64,000 bases of DNA from JAACFF01 sp963701435 (GCA_963701435.1 CAVPAL010000006.1:248001-312000); one strand, 5' to 3'; shown: positions 9,628 through 18,511, counted from the stretch's first letter. Made by a program: numbers and translations. The notes: a model not told the origin generated them from the letters alone.

Positions 9628-10644
9628 ATGAGTGTAGCAGAAATTCCATCAGGAAAGATTGATGATGTTGTCGTCCGCAAAGAGCGGAGCCTTCTGGAAG
9701 AGTCACTATATCGCCTTTATAAGAACAAGGCGTCGGTGATTAGCCTGATTTTTATTGTAGTTTTGATGTTCCTGACCTTTATTGTGGCGCCATTTACGAA
9801 TGTATTTAAGGATCCGATTCAGCAGGATCTGACGGCTAACAACGCCGTGCCAGAGTGGATGCTGTTTTTGCTGCCGGAAGGCGCCGAAAATTATGCCACA
9901 ATTAATAATGATTATGTCCTTGGCGCGGATCACCTGGGGAGGGACATTTTGAGCCGCTCTATCAATGGCGCGCGCGTGTCGTTGATGGTTGCGATTGTCG
10001 CCAGCACGGTCAGCCTTGTGGTTGGTACTGTGTATGGTTTGATCTCAGGTTATGCCGGCGGCAATACAGACGGCGTCATGATGCGCATTGTCGATTTTAT
10101 CTACGGCTTTCCTTTTTTGATCGTCGTTATATTGCTGCAATCCTTCTTTAAAGCGCAGGCCAGGCAGGGCACGGAGGGCCTTATTGGCTCGATGGTCGCG
10201 ATCAATGATTCGATGGGGGGCATGTTTTTCCTGTTTATTGCGATTGGCCTGGTGAACTGGATTGGTATGGCGCGTATTGCGCGTGGGCAGGTGTTGTCGC
10301 AGAAGAAAAAGGAATATGTCGAGGCGGCAGAGTCGATTGGGTCGACCGATACACGCGTGATGAGTCGCCACATTTTGCCTAATATTTTGGGGCCGTTGAT
10401 TGTGGCCGAAACGCTGGCGATACCCGCTTATATTTTTACGGAAGCATTTTTAAGTTTTATTGGGTTAGGTGTGGATCCGCCTACTCCCAGTTGGGGTATC
10501 ATGATTTCGGAAGCAGCACGCGGAATTCGTTCTTTTCCAAACCAGGTGTTAATACCGGCGATTTTCCTTTCTGTAACGACGCTGGCGTTCAACTTCCTGG
10601 GTGATGGGCTGCGCGATGCGTTTGACCCACGTTTGAAAGAATAA
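9628..10644 (+). CDS. dppC: Peptide ABC transporter permease (DppC/OppC type)
   Basis: A 338-residue partner permease. An N-terminal cytoplasmic stretch of about 35 residues leads into the first membrane segment (VISLIFIVVLMFLTFIVAPF). GADHLGRDILSRSINGARVSL and the EAA loop (YVEAAESIGSTDTRVMSRHILPN, split over the cytoplasmic loop) are diagnostic of DppC/OppC. The C-terminus PTPSWGIMISEA...DGLRDAFDPRL is also typical. The start is preceded by GGTGAGGGATATCT. It is the last gene of the five-gene importer operon. Confidence 0.93.
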   Translation: MSVAEIPSGKIDDVVVRKERSLLEESLYRLYKNKASVISLIFIVVLMFLTFIVAPFTNVFKDPIQQDLTANNAVPEWMLFLLPEGAENYATINNDYVLGADHLGRDILSRSINGARVSLMVAIVASTVSLVVGTVYGLISGYAGGNTDGVMMRIVDFIYGFPFLIVVILLQSFFKAQARQGTEGLIGSMVAINDSMGGMFFLFIAIGLVNWIGMARIARGQVLSQKKKEYVEAAESIGSTDTRVMSRHILPNILGPLIVAETLAIPAYIFTEAFLSFIGLGVDPPTPSWGIMISEAARGIRSFPNQVLIPAIFLSVTTLAFNFLGDGLRDAFDPRLKE

Positions 10645-10720
10645 CGCGTTTTAGGGCGCACTACTTATGTGTACGCCCTGGAGAGGGTAACATATGGGTC
10701 TGCCCCTACGACTGGCATAT

Positions 10721-10758
10721 AAAAGTTCAACTTCTCACAGAAGTTGAACTTTTAATTT
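10721..10758. terminator. Strong intrinsic terminator after the peptide transporter operon
   Basis: AAAAGTTCAACTTCT (10721-10735) and AGAAGTTGAACTTTT (10739-10753) form a perfect 15-bp stem with a 3-base loop, followed by AATTTT. The A/T-rich stem ends could make it work on both strands, although only the plus-strand operon ends here. Confidence 0.85.
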
Positions 10759-10783
10759 TGGGAAGCCGTTTCTACGATAATAT

Positions 10784-10904
10784 ACAGAACTGGACACTAG
10801 CGTTTTTTGCTTTAACAGAGGAGCGTTGTCAGGTTTTGTGATTAATTTGTTCACATTCCACTCGAGGTAGAAACCTGACAGGGCTTGAATTCGCCAGATT
10901 TCAG
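10784..10904 (+). repeat. Dispersed inverted-repeat element (ACTGGACACT family), copy 1
   Basis: The left end ACAGAACTGGACACTAGCG followed by a T-run, and the right end GGGCTTGAATTCGCCAGATT, recur in inverted form at 28400-28466. Inside this copy a perfect 10-bp inverted repeat TGTCAGGTTT/AAACCTGACA (10827-10836 and 10871-10880) spans a 34-base loop. It ends two bases before the ATG of the next gene, so it is part of that gene's leader. It may be a miniature mobile element or a structured leader. Confidence 0.6.
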
Positions 10905-10905
10905 T

Positions 10906-12654
10906 ATGAAAAAAATACGGCCGTTTCACACAATACTCCTGCTGCTTTTAATTTCTGCTGTTCTGGGCGGTTGCCAGGCGGGTGAAAAGGGGCGCAAACC
11001 GTCGCAGGATTGGAGCCGCAGTACGCCGCTGGGCGTTTTTGTTCGCGGTGACATAAACATGGCTGTGCATCCTGACGGCAGCCAGGTGCATTTGGTCTGG
11101 ATGAAAGAAGGCGCCGATGATACCCAGCTTGTGCAGTACGCCCAGATGGATGAAACGGCCGTTATGCAAATTACGCGTGAGATCAATCTGGGCGAGCGTC
11201 AAATTCGGCATCCCAAAGTGGCGCTGACTACGACGGATAATTTGCATTTCTTGTGGTCCGGCCGGGGTGAAGGCGACAGCGGCTGGGATTTATGGTATGG
11301 CCAGCTCAATCCGCAGAGCGGCGATATTGCTGCGCCGCGGTTAATCGCCGCTCCGGCAGAGGCCGTAAGCGGTTACACCCTGGCTCCGGACGGCAGCGGG
11401 GGCATATTTGTTGTTTGGGAAGCGGCTCGGGATGGCGCGCTGGATGGAGTTCAAATCGGGTCGGACGGTAGGCTGCTGCAAGAAAAAACGCGGCTGGCGC
11501 AGGGGGAATCCCCTTCTGTGCGCGTGGACGAAATTGGAAACCTGTACATGACGTGGATGACAGGCAATGGTCTGTTTTTTGCAACGCTGGCGGATGGTGA
11601 GCTGGAAACGACCGTTGGCGCGCAGGTGGCCGCCATTTCACTCGGAACAGGACAAACGCTCGATAATCCGGAATTGGGCGTCGCGGATGAGTGGGCGTAT
11701 GTATTTTGGTCTATTTTTAGCAGTTCCGGGCTGCAAGCCGGGACGGCAACGGCCGAATATATTGCCTTTCCTGTGGATGCCCCCGTACAACAAAATGGAA
11801 GGCGGCTGCTGGTGCGGCCGGATGAAAACCAACCCTATGAGGCGTACAGCGGCGCATACCGCCTCACGCAGCTTGCCCCGCCGGCGCCGGCGGCAAGCAT
11901 GAGTACCGACGGTATACGCGAACCGAATGCCGCGATGAATCAGGGCGACGAACTGGCTGTCGCCTACGCCATAAACCAGGATTTTCGCTTGAACAGCTAT
12001 ACCCAAATTGGAACGGCCGTATTCAAAGATGGCGAGTTTCTTGGTTACCAGATGTCGGGTAAAACAGAGGCGTTTTCGCAAGAGCCTGTGTTGGGGAGTG
12101 ATGCGGTTGGGAATTTGTATGTCGCGTGGCGCGAAGGCGGGCGCGGTAGCCTGGTCTATTTCGCGCTGACCAATCCAGAGGGTCGCACCAATCTGGATCG
12201 CATCGAAGGAAATGATGTCGCTAACTTTTTGATGAATGGGGGGGTTGAAATTGTAGCCGGCATGCTGTTCTTTCCGCTGGCCTGTATCTGGCTGTTTCCT
12301 GGCCTGGCAATTATTGGACTGTATCATCTCTGGCGCGGCGAAAGCAATATGAAGGACACCGCAACGATCGTGGTGATGGCGCTGGCGATTGCGGCTTCGC
12401 AAATTATGAAATTCCTCTTTTTGCCGACCATTACAACCTATGTGCCGTTTTCAGCCTGGTTAGATATACCGATACGCTTGCAGACGCCTTTGATTTTTAT
12501 TGTGCCGCTGTTGACGGCCGGCATCGCTCTGCTGGTTGCAGTGAGCCTGCACCGCCGCACTCCTTCCGGTCTGGCTTTCTTTTTCTGGTTTACGGCGACG
12601 GATGCGCTCTTAACGCTGGCGGTTTATGGTGTGAACTTTATGGGCGTGTTTTGA
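10906..12654 (+). CDS. Surface lipoprotein with sialidase/propeller-like ectodomain and four C-terminal membrane segments
   Basis: About 582 residues. A lipoprotein signal (MKKIRPFHTILLLLLISAVLGGC) is followed by some 430 residues with repeated blades of the HPDGSQVHLVWM and DEIGNLYMTWM type. This is the pattern of Asp-box/BNR-like beta-propellers that bind or cleave surface glycans or ligands. The C-terminal 150 residues hold four hydrophobic segments, so the protein is both lipid-tethered and membrane-spanning, an odd combination. I use the ATG at 10906 because the TTG upstream lies in the repeat. No catalytic residues can be assigned, so the function is unknown. The next gene also encodes a membrane-anchored extracytoplasmic protein. 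Confidence 0.8.
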   Translation: MKKIRPFHTILLLLLISAVLGGCQAGEKGRKPSQDWSRSTPLGVFVRGDINMAVHPDGSQVHLVWMKEGADDTQLVQYAQMDETAVMQITREINLGERQIRHPKVALTTTDNLHFLWSGRGEGDSGWDLWYGQLNPQSGDIAAPRLIAAPAEAVSGYTLAPDGSGGIFVVWEAARDGALDGVQIGSDGRLLQEKTRLAQGESPSVRVDEIGNLYMTWMTGNGLFFATLADGELETTVGAQVAAISLGTGQTLDNPELGVADEWAYVFWSIFSSSGLQAGTATAEYIAFPVDAPVQQNGRRLLVRPDENQPYEAYSGAYRLTQLAPPAPAASMSTDGIREPNAAMNQGDELAVAYAINQDFRLNSYTQIGTAVFKDGEFLGYQMSGKTEAFSQEPVLGSDAVGNLYVAWREGGRGSLVYFALTNPEGRTNLDRIEGNDVANFLMNGGVEIVAGMLFFPLACIWLFPGLAIIGLYHLWRGESNMKDTATIVVMALAIAASQIMKFLFLPTITTYVPFSAWLDIPIRLQTPLIFIVPLLTAGIALLVAVSLHRRTPSGLAFFFWFTATDALLTLAVYGVNFMGVF

Positions 12655-12670
12655 GATAATAGCGGCGGTA

Positions 12671-13849
12671 ATGGGGAGTACAGACGGCCGTTTCCAATCC
12701 CGGCATACTCAATTTATGCACAAACGACAGCAGTGGTTCATTCTTAGCGGCTTGATAATTGGCCTGGTTTTGGTGTTGGCTGTGGCCGGCTGGCAGAATT
12801 ACGGCCGTTCCCCGGAAAAGACCACGCAGGCGCTGTCATTGCCGCCGCCGCCCGCCATTGATCCGGCCAGCATTGACCAATTACTGCCGCAAGACAGTAT
12901 CCCCGCAATCGACCAGCCCCAATTTGAGCCGGCGCAGCAAGTAACCGATATCGCGCCCCAGGAGCGCGTAATCGGCCTGGAAATTAACGGCGACGCGCGC
13001 GCTTATCCCATTAATATTCTCAGCTCGCATGAAATTGTGAATGATGTAGTCGGTGGAGAACCTGTTGCGATTACCTGGTGTCCTTTGTGTTATTCTGCAC
13101 TGGTATTTAGCCGCAGGGTCAACGCGGAGGAAAAGGTGTTGAGTTTTGGCGTATCGGGGAAGCTGCTGTACAACACGCTGGTAATGTATGATCGCGAAAC
13201 AGGAAGTTTGTGGAGCCAGCTTTATGGCGGCGCTGTGGCTGGTTCGCTGGTCGGCGCACCGCTTGCAGTTTATCCCTCAGTGTTTACGCAGTGGGAAGTG
13301 TGGTTGGCGCAGCACCCGGACAGCCGCGTGTTAAGCAAGCGGCTGACCTGTGACCAGTTTGATTGTGGAACCTATGCCAGCAATCCGCGCGGCAGCTATG
13401 CCGTTGATCCTTACGCCAGTTATTATGCGTCTGCTGATGAAGGGATTATAAACCGACAAATTCCGCGCGAGGAGGGCGTTGGCGCTTCCAAAGAACGCGT
13501 CCTCGGCGTGCGCGTGGCTGGCCTGGCGCGCGCTTATCCCTATGATGTTTTGCAGAAGCAGCCGGTCATTAATGATTTTATTGGAGATACGCCCGTGTTG
13601 ATCTGGTTTGATCGGCAGAGCCAGACAGGCGCTGCATACCGGCGGGTCGTTGATGGCCAGGATTTGACGTTTGTAATGGATGAAAACAATCCGGGTTTTC
13701 TGCGCGACGATCTCTCGAACACTCTTTGGCAGGGAAATAGCGGGTTGGCGGTAGACGGCCGTTTTCAAAACGCCCAACTTGCTCCGCTTATCTCAACATC
13801 CGCATTTTCGTTCGGCTGGAACAATTATTTTTCAGAAAGCGAGCGGTAA
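12671..13849 (+). CDS. DUF3179 domain-containing membrane-anchored protein
   Basis: Up to 392 residues. After a short N-terminal tail comes a membrane anchor (FILSGLIIGLVLVLAVAGW) and a Pro-rich linker. The DUF3179 domain then shows ARAYPINILSSHEIVNDVVGG, the WCPLCYSALVF Cys pair and ETGSLWSQLYG, all hallmarks of this family. A second half repeats the ARAYP-type motif (LARAYPYDVL), suggesting an internal duplication. The biochemical role of DUF3179 is not established. The start could instead be the ATG at 12716, which puts the anchor at the very N-terminus; neither start has a good Shine-Dalgarno. It lies 16 bases after the preceding surface protein and is probably co-transcribed. Confidence 0.85.
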   Translation: MGSTDGRFQSRHTQFMHKRQQWFILSGLIIGLVLVLAVAGWQNYGRSPEKTTQALSLPPPPAIDPASIDQLLPQDSIPAIDQPQFEPAQQVTDIAPQERVIGLEINGDARAYPINILSSHEIVNDVVGGEPVAITWCPLCYSALVFSRRVNAEEKVLSFGVSGKLLYNTLVMYDRETGSLWSQLYGGAVAGSLVGAPLAVYPSVFTQWEVWLAQHPDSRVLSKRLTCDQFDCGTYASNPRGSYAVDPYASYYASADEGIINRQIPREEGVGASKERVLGVRVAGLARAYPYDVLQKQPVINDFIGDTPVLIWFDRQSQTGAAYRRVVDGQDLTFVMDENNPGFLRDDLSNTLWQGNSGLAVDGRFQNAQLAPLISTSAFSFGWNNYFSESER

Positions 13850-13864
13850 ACAGCGGAAAGATTT

Positions 13865-14069
13865 TAGGTAAACCGCAAAAACTATTCGAAAATCACAAAG
13901 GGCTTGAACTGCGGTTTCCTCGAGGAATTGGCAGATTTCCCATGACCTTTATTTTTGATTACTTTCTGCCAATTACCTAGCACTTAAAAGTATTCGAAAT
14001 CCGCAGTTTACTTGAGTAATTCCCAGGTTTTCCACAGAATTAATTTCCAATTTCTTTCTGGGAATAACT
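13865..14069. repeat. Double-hairpin intergenic repeat, copy 2 plus degenerate half copy
   Basis: TAGGTAAACCGCA...CTGCGGTTTCCTCGAGGAATTGGCAG...CTGCCAATTACCTA (13865-13979) is a complete unit: one hairpin built on AACCGCAG, one on TTGGCAG, joined by CCTCGAGG. A decayed second unit with TAATTCCCAG...CTGGGAATAACT fills 13983-14069. Reversed, it matches the unit at 27386-27499 closely. Confidence 0.85.
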
Positions 14070-14219
14070 CCCAGCGCGCCGCGCCATGATGTTCCGCATT
14101 GTGACAAATGACCTGCATTGTATGATGATCTTCACTACCAACAAACGGGGTATTCCGCTAAACTTAGCACACCACATTCCTACGAGGCGCCAGACCGGTT
14201 GGTTTGGCTGAACAGAATC

Positions 14220-14873
14220 ATGCGGACAACGCAATCAAATGAGGAAAATCTTCGAACCCAGATAGAAACAGCCAGCAAACGGCTGTTTTCCACAGAAGAA
14301 ATCGAATTGCGGATTGCTGCCTCACTTGTTGAGCATGGTGAATTTCATGAGAACATCACTGCCGCTGAACTTGAAGTTATTCTACGCAATGTAGTTTACG
14401 TCATGTTTTCACACCAAAAAGTCGCCGGGTTTGATGTCGATATACTCCACAATGTGCCCATCATGCACGTGAAAATCAAAAAGCACCACGCGTTTGTGGA
14501 ATTTATTGTTCACATCCACAAGCCCGTCGTGGTGTTTTTGGAATTCAAATATATGCTTATTAATGATTCCGCAAATCCACACAGCCGCATTTGTCTCAAG
14601 GATGACTCGCTTAAAGTGGAAGAAAAAACACGCCGTTTTGACATTAAAGCCAAAGCAGCGCTGGCGGCAATGAATGTGGAACGCATTGCCAGAAGCGAAA
14701 TGTCTGACCTTGCAGAAGTTATTCGCAAAACGCTTCCGATGCAATTGCTGAAATTTGGCGCGAACGGCGAACTGAATGATATTCAGTTGTGGCTAAATGA
14801 AAAATCACTGCGTGTTTCTTTGCAGGGTGAATTTAATCATCTTTCTGATTACCCTGAAGATAGTGATCCGTAA
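14220..14873 (+). CDS. Hypothetical protein, about 217 residues
   Basis: I do not recognise this family. The frame is open from 14118, but the first part overlaps noncoding-looking sequence; the ATG at 14220 gives a protein starting MRTTQSNEENLRTQ. There is no signal peptide or membrane segment. The composition is mixed alpha/beta with many Lys/His (VKIKKHHAFVEFIVHIHKPVV), suggesting a soluble cytoplasmic protein. No catalytic motif is apparent. It stands alone between a repeat element and a cytochrome gene, with no strong ribosome binding site. Codon use and lack of stop codons over 650 bases support coding. Confidence 0.55.
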   Translation: MRTTQSNEENLRTQIETASKRLFSTEEIELRIAASLVEHGEFHENITAAELEVILRNVVYVMFSHQKVAGFDVDILHNVPIMHVKIKKHHAFVEFIVHIHKPVVVFLEFKYMLINDSANPHSRICLKDDSLKVEEKTRRFDIKAKAALAAMNVERIARSEMSDLAEVIRKTLPMQLLKFGANGELNDIQLWLNEKSLRVSLQGEFNHLSDYPEDSDP

Positions 14874-15008
14874 CATGTAACGGCCGTTCCTGGCCCAACC
14901 TTTAACAAATACTATGAAATTAAAACTGATGTTTGTATTCTGAACGGAATTGGTTCAGAATCAGGGCGTCTATGGCTGAAGATTGAACGAAGTATTGATC
15001 GGGATTTT

Positions 15009-15653
15009 ATGAATTATAAACAATCAGGTAGCCGACAAACCCCTACTATAACAAGGTTTTATTTAGTTTTTTGTGGGACATTGCTGCTGGTAGGTTTGGC
15101 GGCTTGTTTCCCTTTATCACGGCAATTGATACGGCCGATGGTTTCTGCTACCCCTACTAATTTACCCCCCACTCCAATGCCCGCACCTACCCCTCAACCG
15201 CGCGCTATGTTCGCTGCGGAATCGTGGGTGATGCTGCCAGAGATGCCGCCTGACGCCTCCCAGGCAGATTATGGCGCAGAAGTGTACCGGCTGGTGTGTA
15301 GTACCTGCCACGGAGACATCGGCCAGGGCTTAACCGATGAATTTCGGGCCACGTCACGGCCGGAAAACCAAAATTGTTGGCAATCCAAATGCCATGCCTC
15401 TAACCATCCAGTGGATGGTTTTGTTTTTCCGCGCTATGTGCCCCCGTTGGTAGGATCACATATACCGGCTACCTTTGCCACCGCCCAAGACCTGTATGCC
15501 TTTATCAGCACGCGGATGCCCTATCAGGTTCCCGGAACCATGACCGAGGAAGAGTATTGGCAATTAACAGCCTTTATTCTGGAATTAAATGGATATGAAG
15601 TCGATGAAATCGTGCTGGATTTTGACAAAGCCGTGGCTTTCGAACTTCGCTAG
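15009..15653 (+). CDS. Cytochrome c-type lipoprotein with CXXCH and CX4CH motifs
   Basis: A 214-residue exported protein. The signal region ends in a lipobox-like LAAC (near residue 33), followed by a Pro/Thr-rich spacer (PTNLPPTPMPAPTPQP). The C-terminal domain has a classical haem c site, CSTCH, in VYRLVCSTCHGDIGQG. About 30 residues later is a second Cys/His site, CWQSKCH, a CX4CH spacing that is unusual but known for some haem lyases. ISTRMPYQVPGTM offers a Met as axial ligand. The fold is that of a small class I cytochrome subunit acting outside the membrane in electron transfer. A second haem is possible but unproven. It is followed by the thiol oxidoreductase gene. Confidence 0.82.
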   Translation: MNYKQSGSRQTPTITRFYLVFCGTLLLVGLAACFPLSRQLIRPMVSATPTNLPPTPMPAPTPQPRAMFAAESWVMLPEMPPDASQADYGAEVYRLVCSTCHGDIGQGLTDEFRATSRPENQNCWQSKCHASNHPVDGFVFPRYVPPLVGSHIPATFATAQDLYAFISTRMPYQVPGTMTEEEYWQLTAFILELNGYEVDEIVLDFDKAVAFELR

Positions 15654-15690
15654 AGTTGGACAGAATCATGGTTTACTGGCATCTTTTTGT

Positions 15691-15696
15691 TATAAT
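15691..15696 (+). promoter_or_regulatory. -10 element of the DsbA/FrnE-like gene
   Basis: A perfect TATAAT 15 bases before the ATG at 15712, giving a very short leader. No matching -35 is evident at 16-18 bases. The sequence just after it (TTCTGGACACTA) resembles the left end of the ACTGGACACT repeat. Confidence 0.5.
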
Positions 15697-15711
15697 TCTG
15701 GACACTAACAA

Positions 15712-16314
15712 ATGCAAAAAAATAAAGTACATATCGATGTTTGGTCAGATTATGTTTGACCATTTTGCTTCCTCGTAGCCTCCAGTTTGGAGAAGCTCGC
15801 ACAATCCCACGGCGTCACCATTCAATGGCGCGCCTTTGAACTGCGTCCGCAAGGTTCACCGCCCATGTCGCCTGAATATCGCGCGCGCATTGAAGCCGCA
15901 CGCCCACAACTTTATGCCATGGCGCGCGAGCAATATGGACTGGAGTTGAATGTCGGTCCCTTTGGCATTAACAGCCAACCTGCGTTGGTTGGTGCCAAGT
16001 TTGCTGAGTCTTGTGGCGTAGGTGAAGCTTTCAACAAGGCTGTTTTTCGCGCTTATTGGCAAGATGCCCAAAATATTGGCGATCGGGCTGTATTGGTAAA
16101 TTTGGCTGAAGCAGTAGGAGTGGAAGGAGAAGCATTTCTAGCGGCGCTAGATGATCCTAGATTTCAACAAGCGATGCTTAACGAGGCGGCTCAAGCACGA
16201 ACCTATGGCTTACATGCTGTCCCCGCGCTTGTCTATAATAACAAATATCTGGTGAGCGGCGCGCAGCCTTATGAGGTGCTTGTTCAAGTGGCTGAAAAAG
16301 TCGCAAGTGAGTAA
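15712..16314 (+). CDS. DsbA/FrnE-like thiol oxidoreductase with in-frame TGA at the first active-site Cys; candidate selenoprotein
   Basis: Reading from ATG 15712 gives MQKNKVHIDVWSDYV, then TGA (15757-15759), then PFCFLVASSLEKLAQSHG and the rest of a 200-residue DsbA-family (FrnE/2-hydroxychromene-2-carboxylate isomerase-like) protein to 16314. Family members read WSDYVCPFC at this spot, so TGA exactly replaces the nucleophilic Cys of CXXC, giving UXXC if decoded as selenocysteine. A stem-loop follows directly: GCTT/AAGC (15767-15770 with 15793-15796) plus CTC/GAG (15772-15774 with 15790-15792), one bulged C and a 15-base loop, at the distance expected of a bacterial SECIS. The cis-Pro loop HAVPALV is present downstream. 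Alternatives are a nonsense mutation, or initiation at TTG 15787 producing an inactive stump. No sel genes are in the window. Confidence 0.72.
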
Positions 16315-16321
16315 ATTGTTA

Positions 16322-16932
16322 TCAACGGGCCGCCACGCCGACAACCCGGGCGCCGCAAAAGAATTGGAAGGTTTCAGCCGTGCCTTCTTCACCAAAACCG
16401 CTGAGTTTCCATGCTGGACGCGGCGCCATTGGATGCAAGCCAATTAAGCTGACGCCGTTCACTTTGACGCCGCCCGTCTCCATTTGGCGAGCAATGGCCA
16501 GGGCGCGTTCTTCTTCACCAAAAACATAACCGCCTAATCCATAGGGTGTTTGATTAGCCAGAGCTACGGCTTCTGCGTCAGTTTTGAAGGTATGAACGGC
16601 CGTTACCGGGCCAAAAATCTCTTCCAATGTCTCGTTGGGATTAACGCCGGTAATCAGCGCCGGCGCAAAGAAGTTGCCGGGCAGGTCGGGCATGGCGTCA
16701 CCTGGTGGATTGCGCCGCCGCGTGATTTTAGGTAGGAAACGGCCGTTGCCACATGCGTTTTATGCCCTGCATGCACCAGCGGCCCCATCTGGCTGTTTGC
16801 ATCCAGCAAATGCCCAATTTTGACCTGCGCCAACGCATCGAGCGCGCGTTCCAGCAAATCGTTGTAGATCGTTTCCTGCACCACTTCGACATCGCCATAG
16901 GGGCCAGGTAGGGTAGAATCAATCCGGCCGCT
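16322..16932 (-). pseudogene. Aldehyde dehydrogenase remnant (C-terminal half, frameshifted)
   Basis: The C-terminal third of an NAD-dependent aldehyde dehydrogenase is plain: FAPALITGVNPNETLEEIFGPV, then PYGLGGYVFGEEERALAIAR and ending WKLSGFGEEGTAE. Upstream, in another frame, come VVQETIYNDLLERALDALAQVKIG and SQMGPLV, also aldehyde dehydrogenase. The two frames overlap at 16654-16693, so at least one indel separates them. The catalytic Cys region and the whole N-terminal NAD domain are missing. At about 16932 the reading passes into sequence that is not aldehyde dehydrogenase. This is a broken, chimeric gene in a decaying catabolic cluster. Confidence 0.8.
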
Positions 16933-17578
16933 GCGTAATTGTTCGGCCGCTGCGCGGTAGGTAAGATGCGTGATCTGGTTGACCATCTGGGAAGTGGTGA
17001 TCACGATGCCGGTATTGCTGGTTCCGCACATTTTCAGGGCGCATTCGGCCACGTGCAAGGTTGCTTCGGAGACGACGCCCTTGCACATGCGCCACTACCG
17101 GACAACCAACGGCTTAGGCAGCAAGGGCGGTTCGGAAGATTCCAAAGGTTGTGACGATGGCCGCATCTTCAGGGTCAAACTTACCGGCTTCGACTGCTTC
17201 TAATGCCAACAGCCCGAGTGAAACGCTGCTGCAATGGAAGAAATAGGCCAGCGCCGTAGAGGGGCAGGCGGCGCTCATGGCAAAGGTCGCTGCGACGAGG
17301 TCGCGCAGCGTACCGCCCAATCCGCCATATTTTGTGGGTACAACCAGTCCCAAAAGCCCGGCGTCGCGCAGCGTGGTTTTATGCCGGCGGTAAAAGTCGC
17401 CGCCGGCGTCTGATTGGGCGGCGTATTCGCACAGCGCAGGCAGAACGGCCTCAACGCGCCGGGCGCGCTCTTTTTCAGCATCGGTCATGCGTTCTAAGAT
17501 AAATTGTCCGGTGAATGACTCGTCGTGCATGAAATTTCCCTTTTTGGTTCGTATTTTGTACTGCCTGACCAGATGCAT
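16933..17578 (-). pseudogene. Acyl-CoA dehydrogenase remnant
   Basis: The open frame 17114-17578 encodes an N-terminal acyl-CoA dehydrogenase piece: FTGQFILERMTDAEKERARRVEA, then GLLGLVVPTKYGGLGGTLRDLVA and TALAYFFHCSSVSL. It stops at 17114. Immediately after, in another frame (to about 16933), fragments such as KGVVSEATLHVAECALKMCGTS and LTYRAAAEQLRSGR look like the C-terminal FAD/CoA domain, but shortened and apparently out of order. The middle domain and catalytic Glu are not found. A functional enzyme is not possible from this. Confidence 0.75.
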
Positions 17579-17659
17579 TGCACATATTTGGCGATTCGCA
17601 ATACGAGATATGTCATATGTTAAATAATGGCTCCACAGGCAGTACCAACCAGTTGTTTG

Positions 17660-18511
17660 TTATACCTCTACCACCAGTGTGTCATAGGCAAAGCGCAGCG
17701 GATAACCTTCGGCTTGCAATTTTGCCTCCAGGCGCACATGATCGTCGTAACCCAGGCCGTCCGGCTCTTCGATATGAGTCATGATGGCCTGCTTGGGTTG
17801 AATCTGGTGCAGCATAGCCAGCGTCTGGCGCAAAGTGGCTTCTGTTTTGAGGACGGGATGTTTCAGCGGAATGCGGCGTTTGCCCGTCCATACGTCAAAC
17901 TCAATGATGCCCATCGGCAAAATGACCAGATCCACGCCAATAACAAAGGCGGGCGGCTGCCAGCCTACCAACTCATCTGGCGCAATCAGAACGCGTTTGC
18001 CGTCTCCCTCAAACAAAAACGCGTAGACATATGTTTCAGCTACCGGAAAGGGCGTAATTTGCATATTTTTAAGCCGCACCGCTTCCCCTTCCGCCAGGAT
18101 ATGCAGGTTGACTGCGCCCATGCGCTGCATGTAGTCAAAATTTTCTTGCAGACCAAGGCGCTGCTTAAAATCAGCGGCAACCTGCGCCGGCAGGTAAATG
18201 TCGGTGGGTGTGTTTTGCCGGGGCCAATGGCGCCAATCGATGTTCATTTCCCAAATGCGGCGGCCGGCGGTGTGGTCAGGATGCCAGTGTGAGTAGAAGC
18301 AGGCGTCGATGTGGACGATTCCAGCGCGGTTGAGCTGGAAGTTAATTTGCTCTGAGGTGTCGATGAGGAGAGAGAGGTTATGAATATAAATGCCGGGGCC
18401 GGTGCGGCTGTATGGCGCGCCTTTTTCGCGCGCTTCTGCACACACGGCGCAAAAGCAGCCGGCTCGCGGTGTTGTGAAGGCGCCGCCTGTGCCGAGGAAT
18501 TCAATTTTCAT
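17660..18511 (-). CDS. Metallo-beta-lactamase-fold hydrolase, PhnP-like
   Basis: A 283-residue intact protein. LGTGGAFTTPRAGCFCAVCAEAR is the PhnP-like opening with a Cys cluster that binds a structural zinc. SHWHPDHT is the HXHXDH di-metal motif of the active site. APDELVG and the later MTHIEEPDG supply further metal ligands. PhnP itself hydrolyses cyclic ribose phosphates; here the substrate is unknown. The start at 18511 has AGGAAT-type sequence upstream and overlaps the truncated acetyltransferase frame by 11 bases. It is one of the few genes in the 16-21 kb cluster with no sign of damage. Confidence 0.85.
   Translation of the reverse strand: MKIEFLGTGGAFTTPRAGCFCAVCAEAREKGAPYSRTGPGIYIHNLSLLIDTSEQINFQLNRAGIVHIDACFYSHWHPDHTAGRRIWEMNIDWRHWPRQNTPTDIYLPAQVAADFKQRLGLQENFDYMQRMGAVNLHILAEGEAVRLKNMQITPFPVAETYVYAFLFEGDGKRVLIAPDELVGWQPPAFVIGVDLVILPMGIIEFDVWTGKRRIPLKHPVLKTEATLRQTLAMLHQIQPKQAIMTHIEEPDGLGYDDHVRLEAKLQAEGYPLRFAYDTLVVEV

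Noticed and set aside
11638..12402. A 254-residue minus-strand frame opposite the surface lipoprotein
   Set aside because: Antisense shadow with no start signal and unnatural composition (rich in Arg and His).
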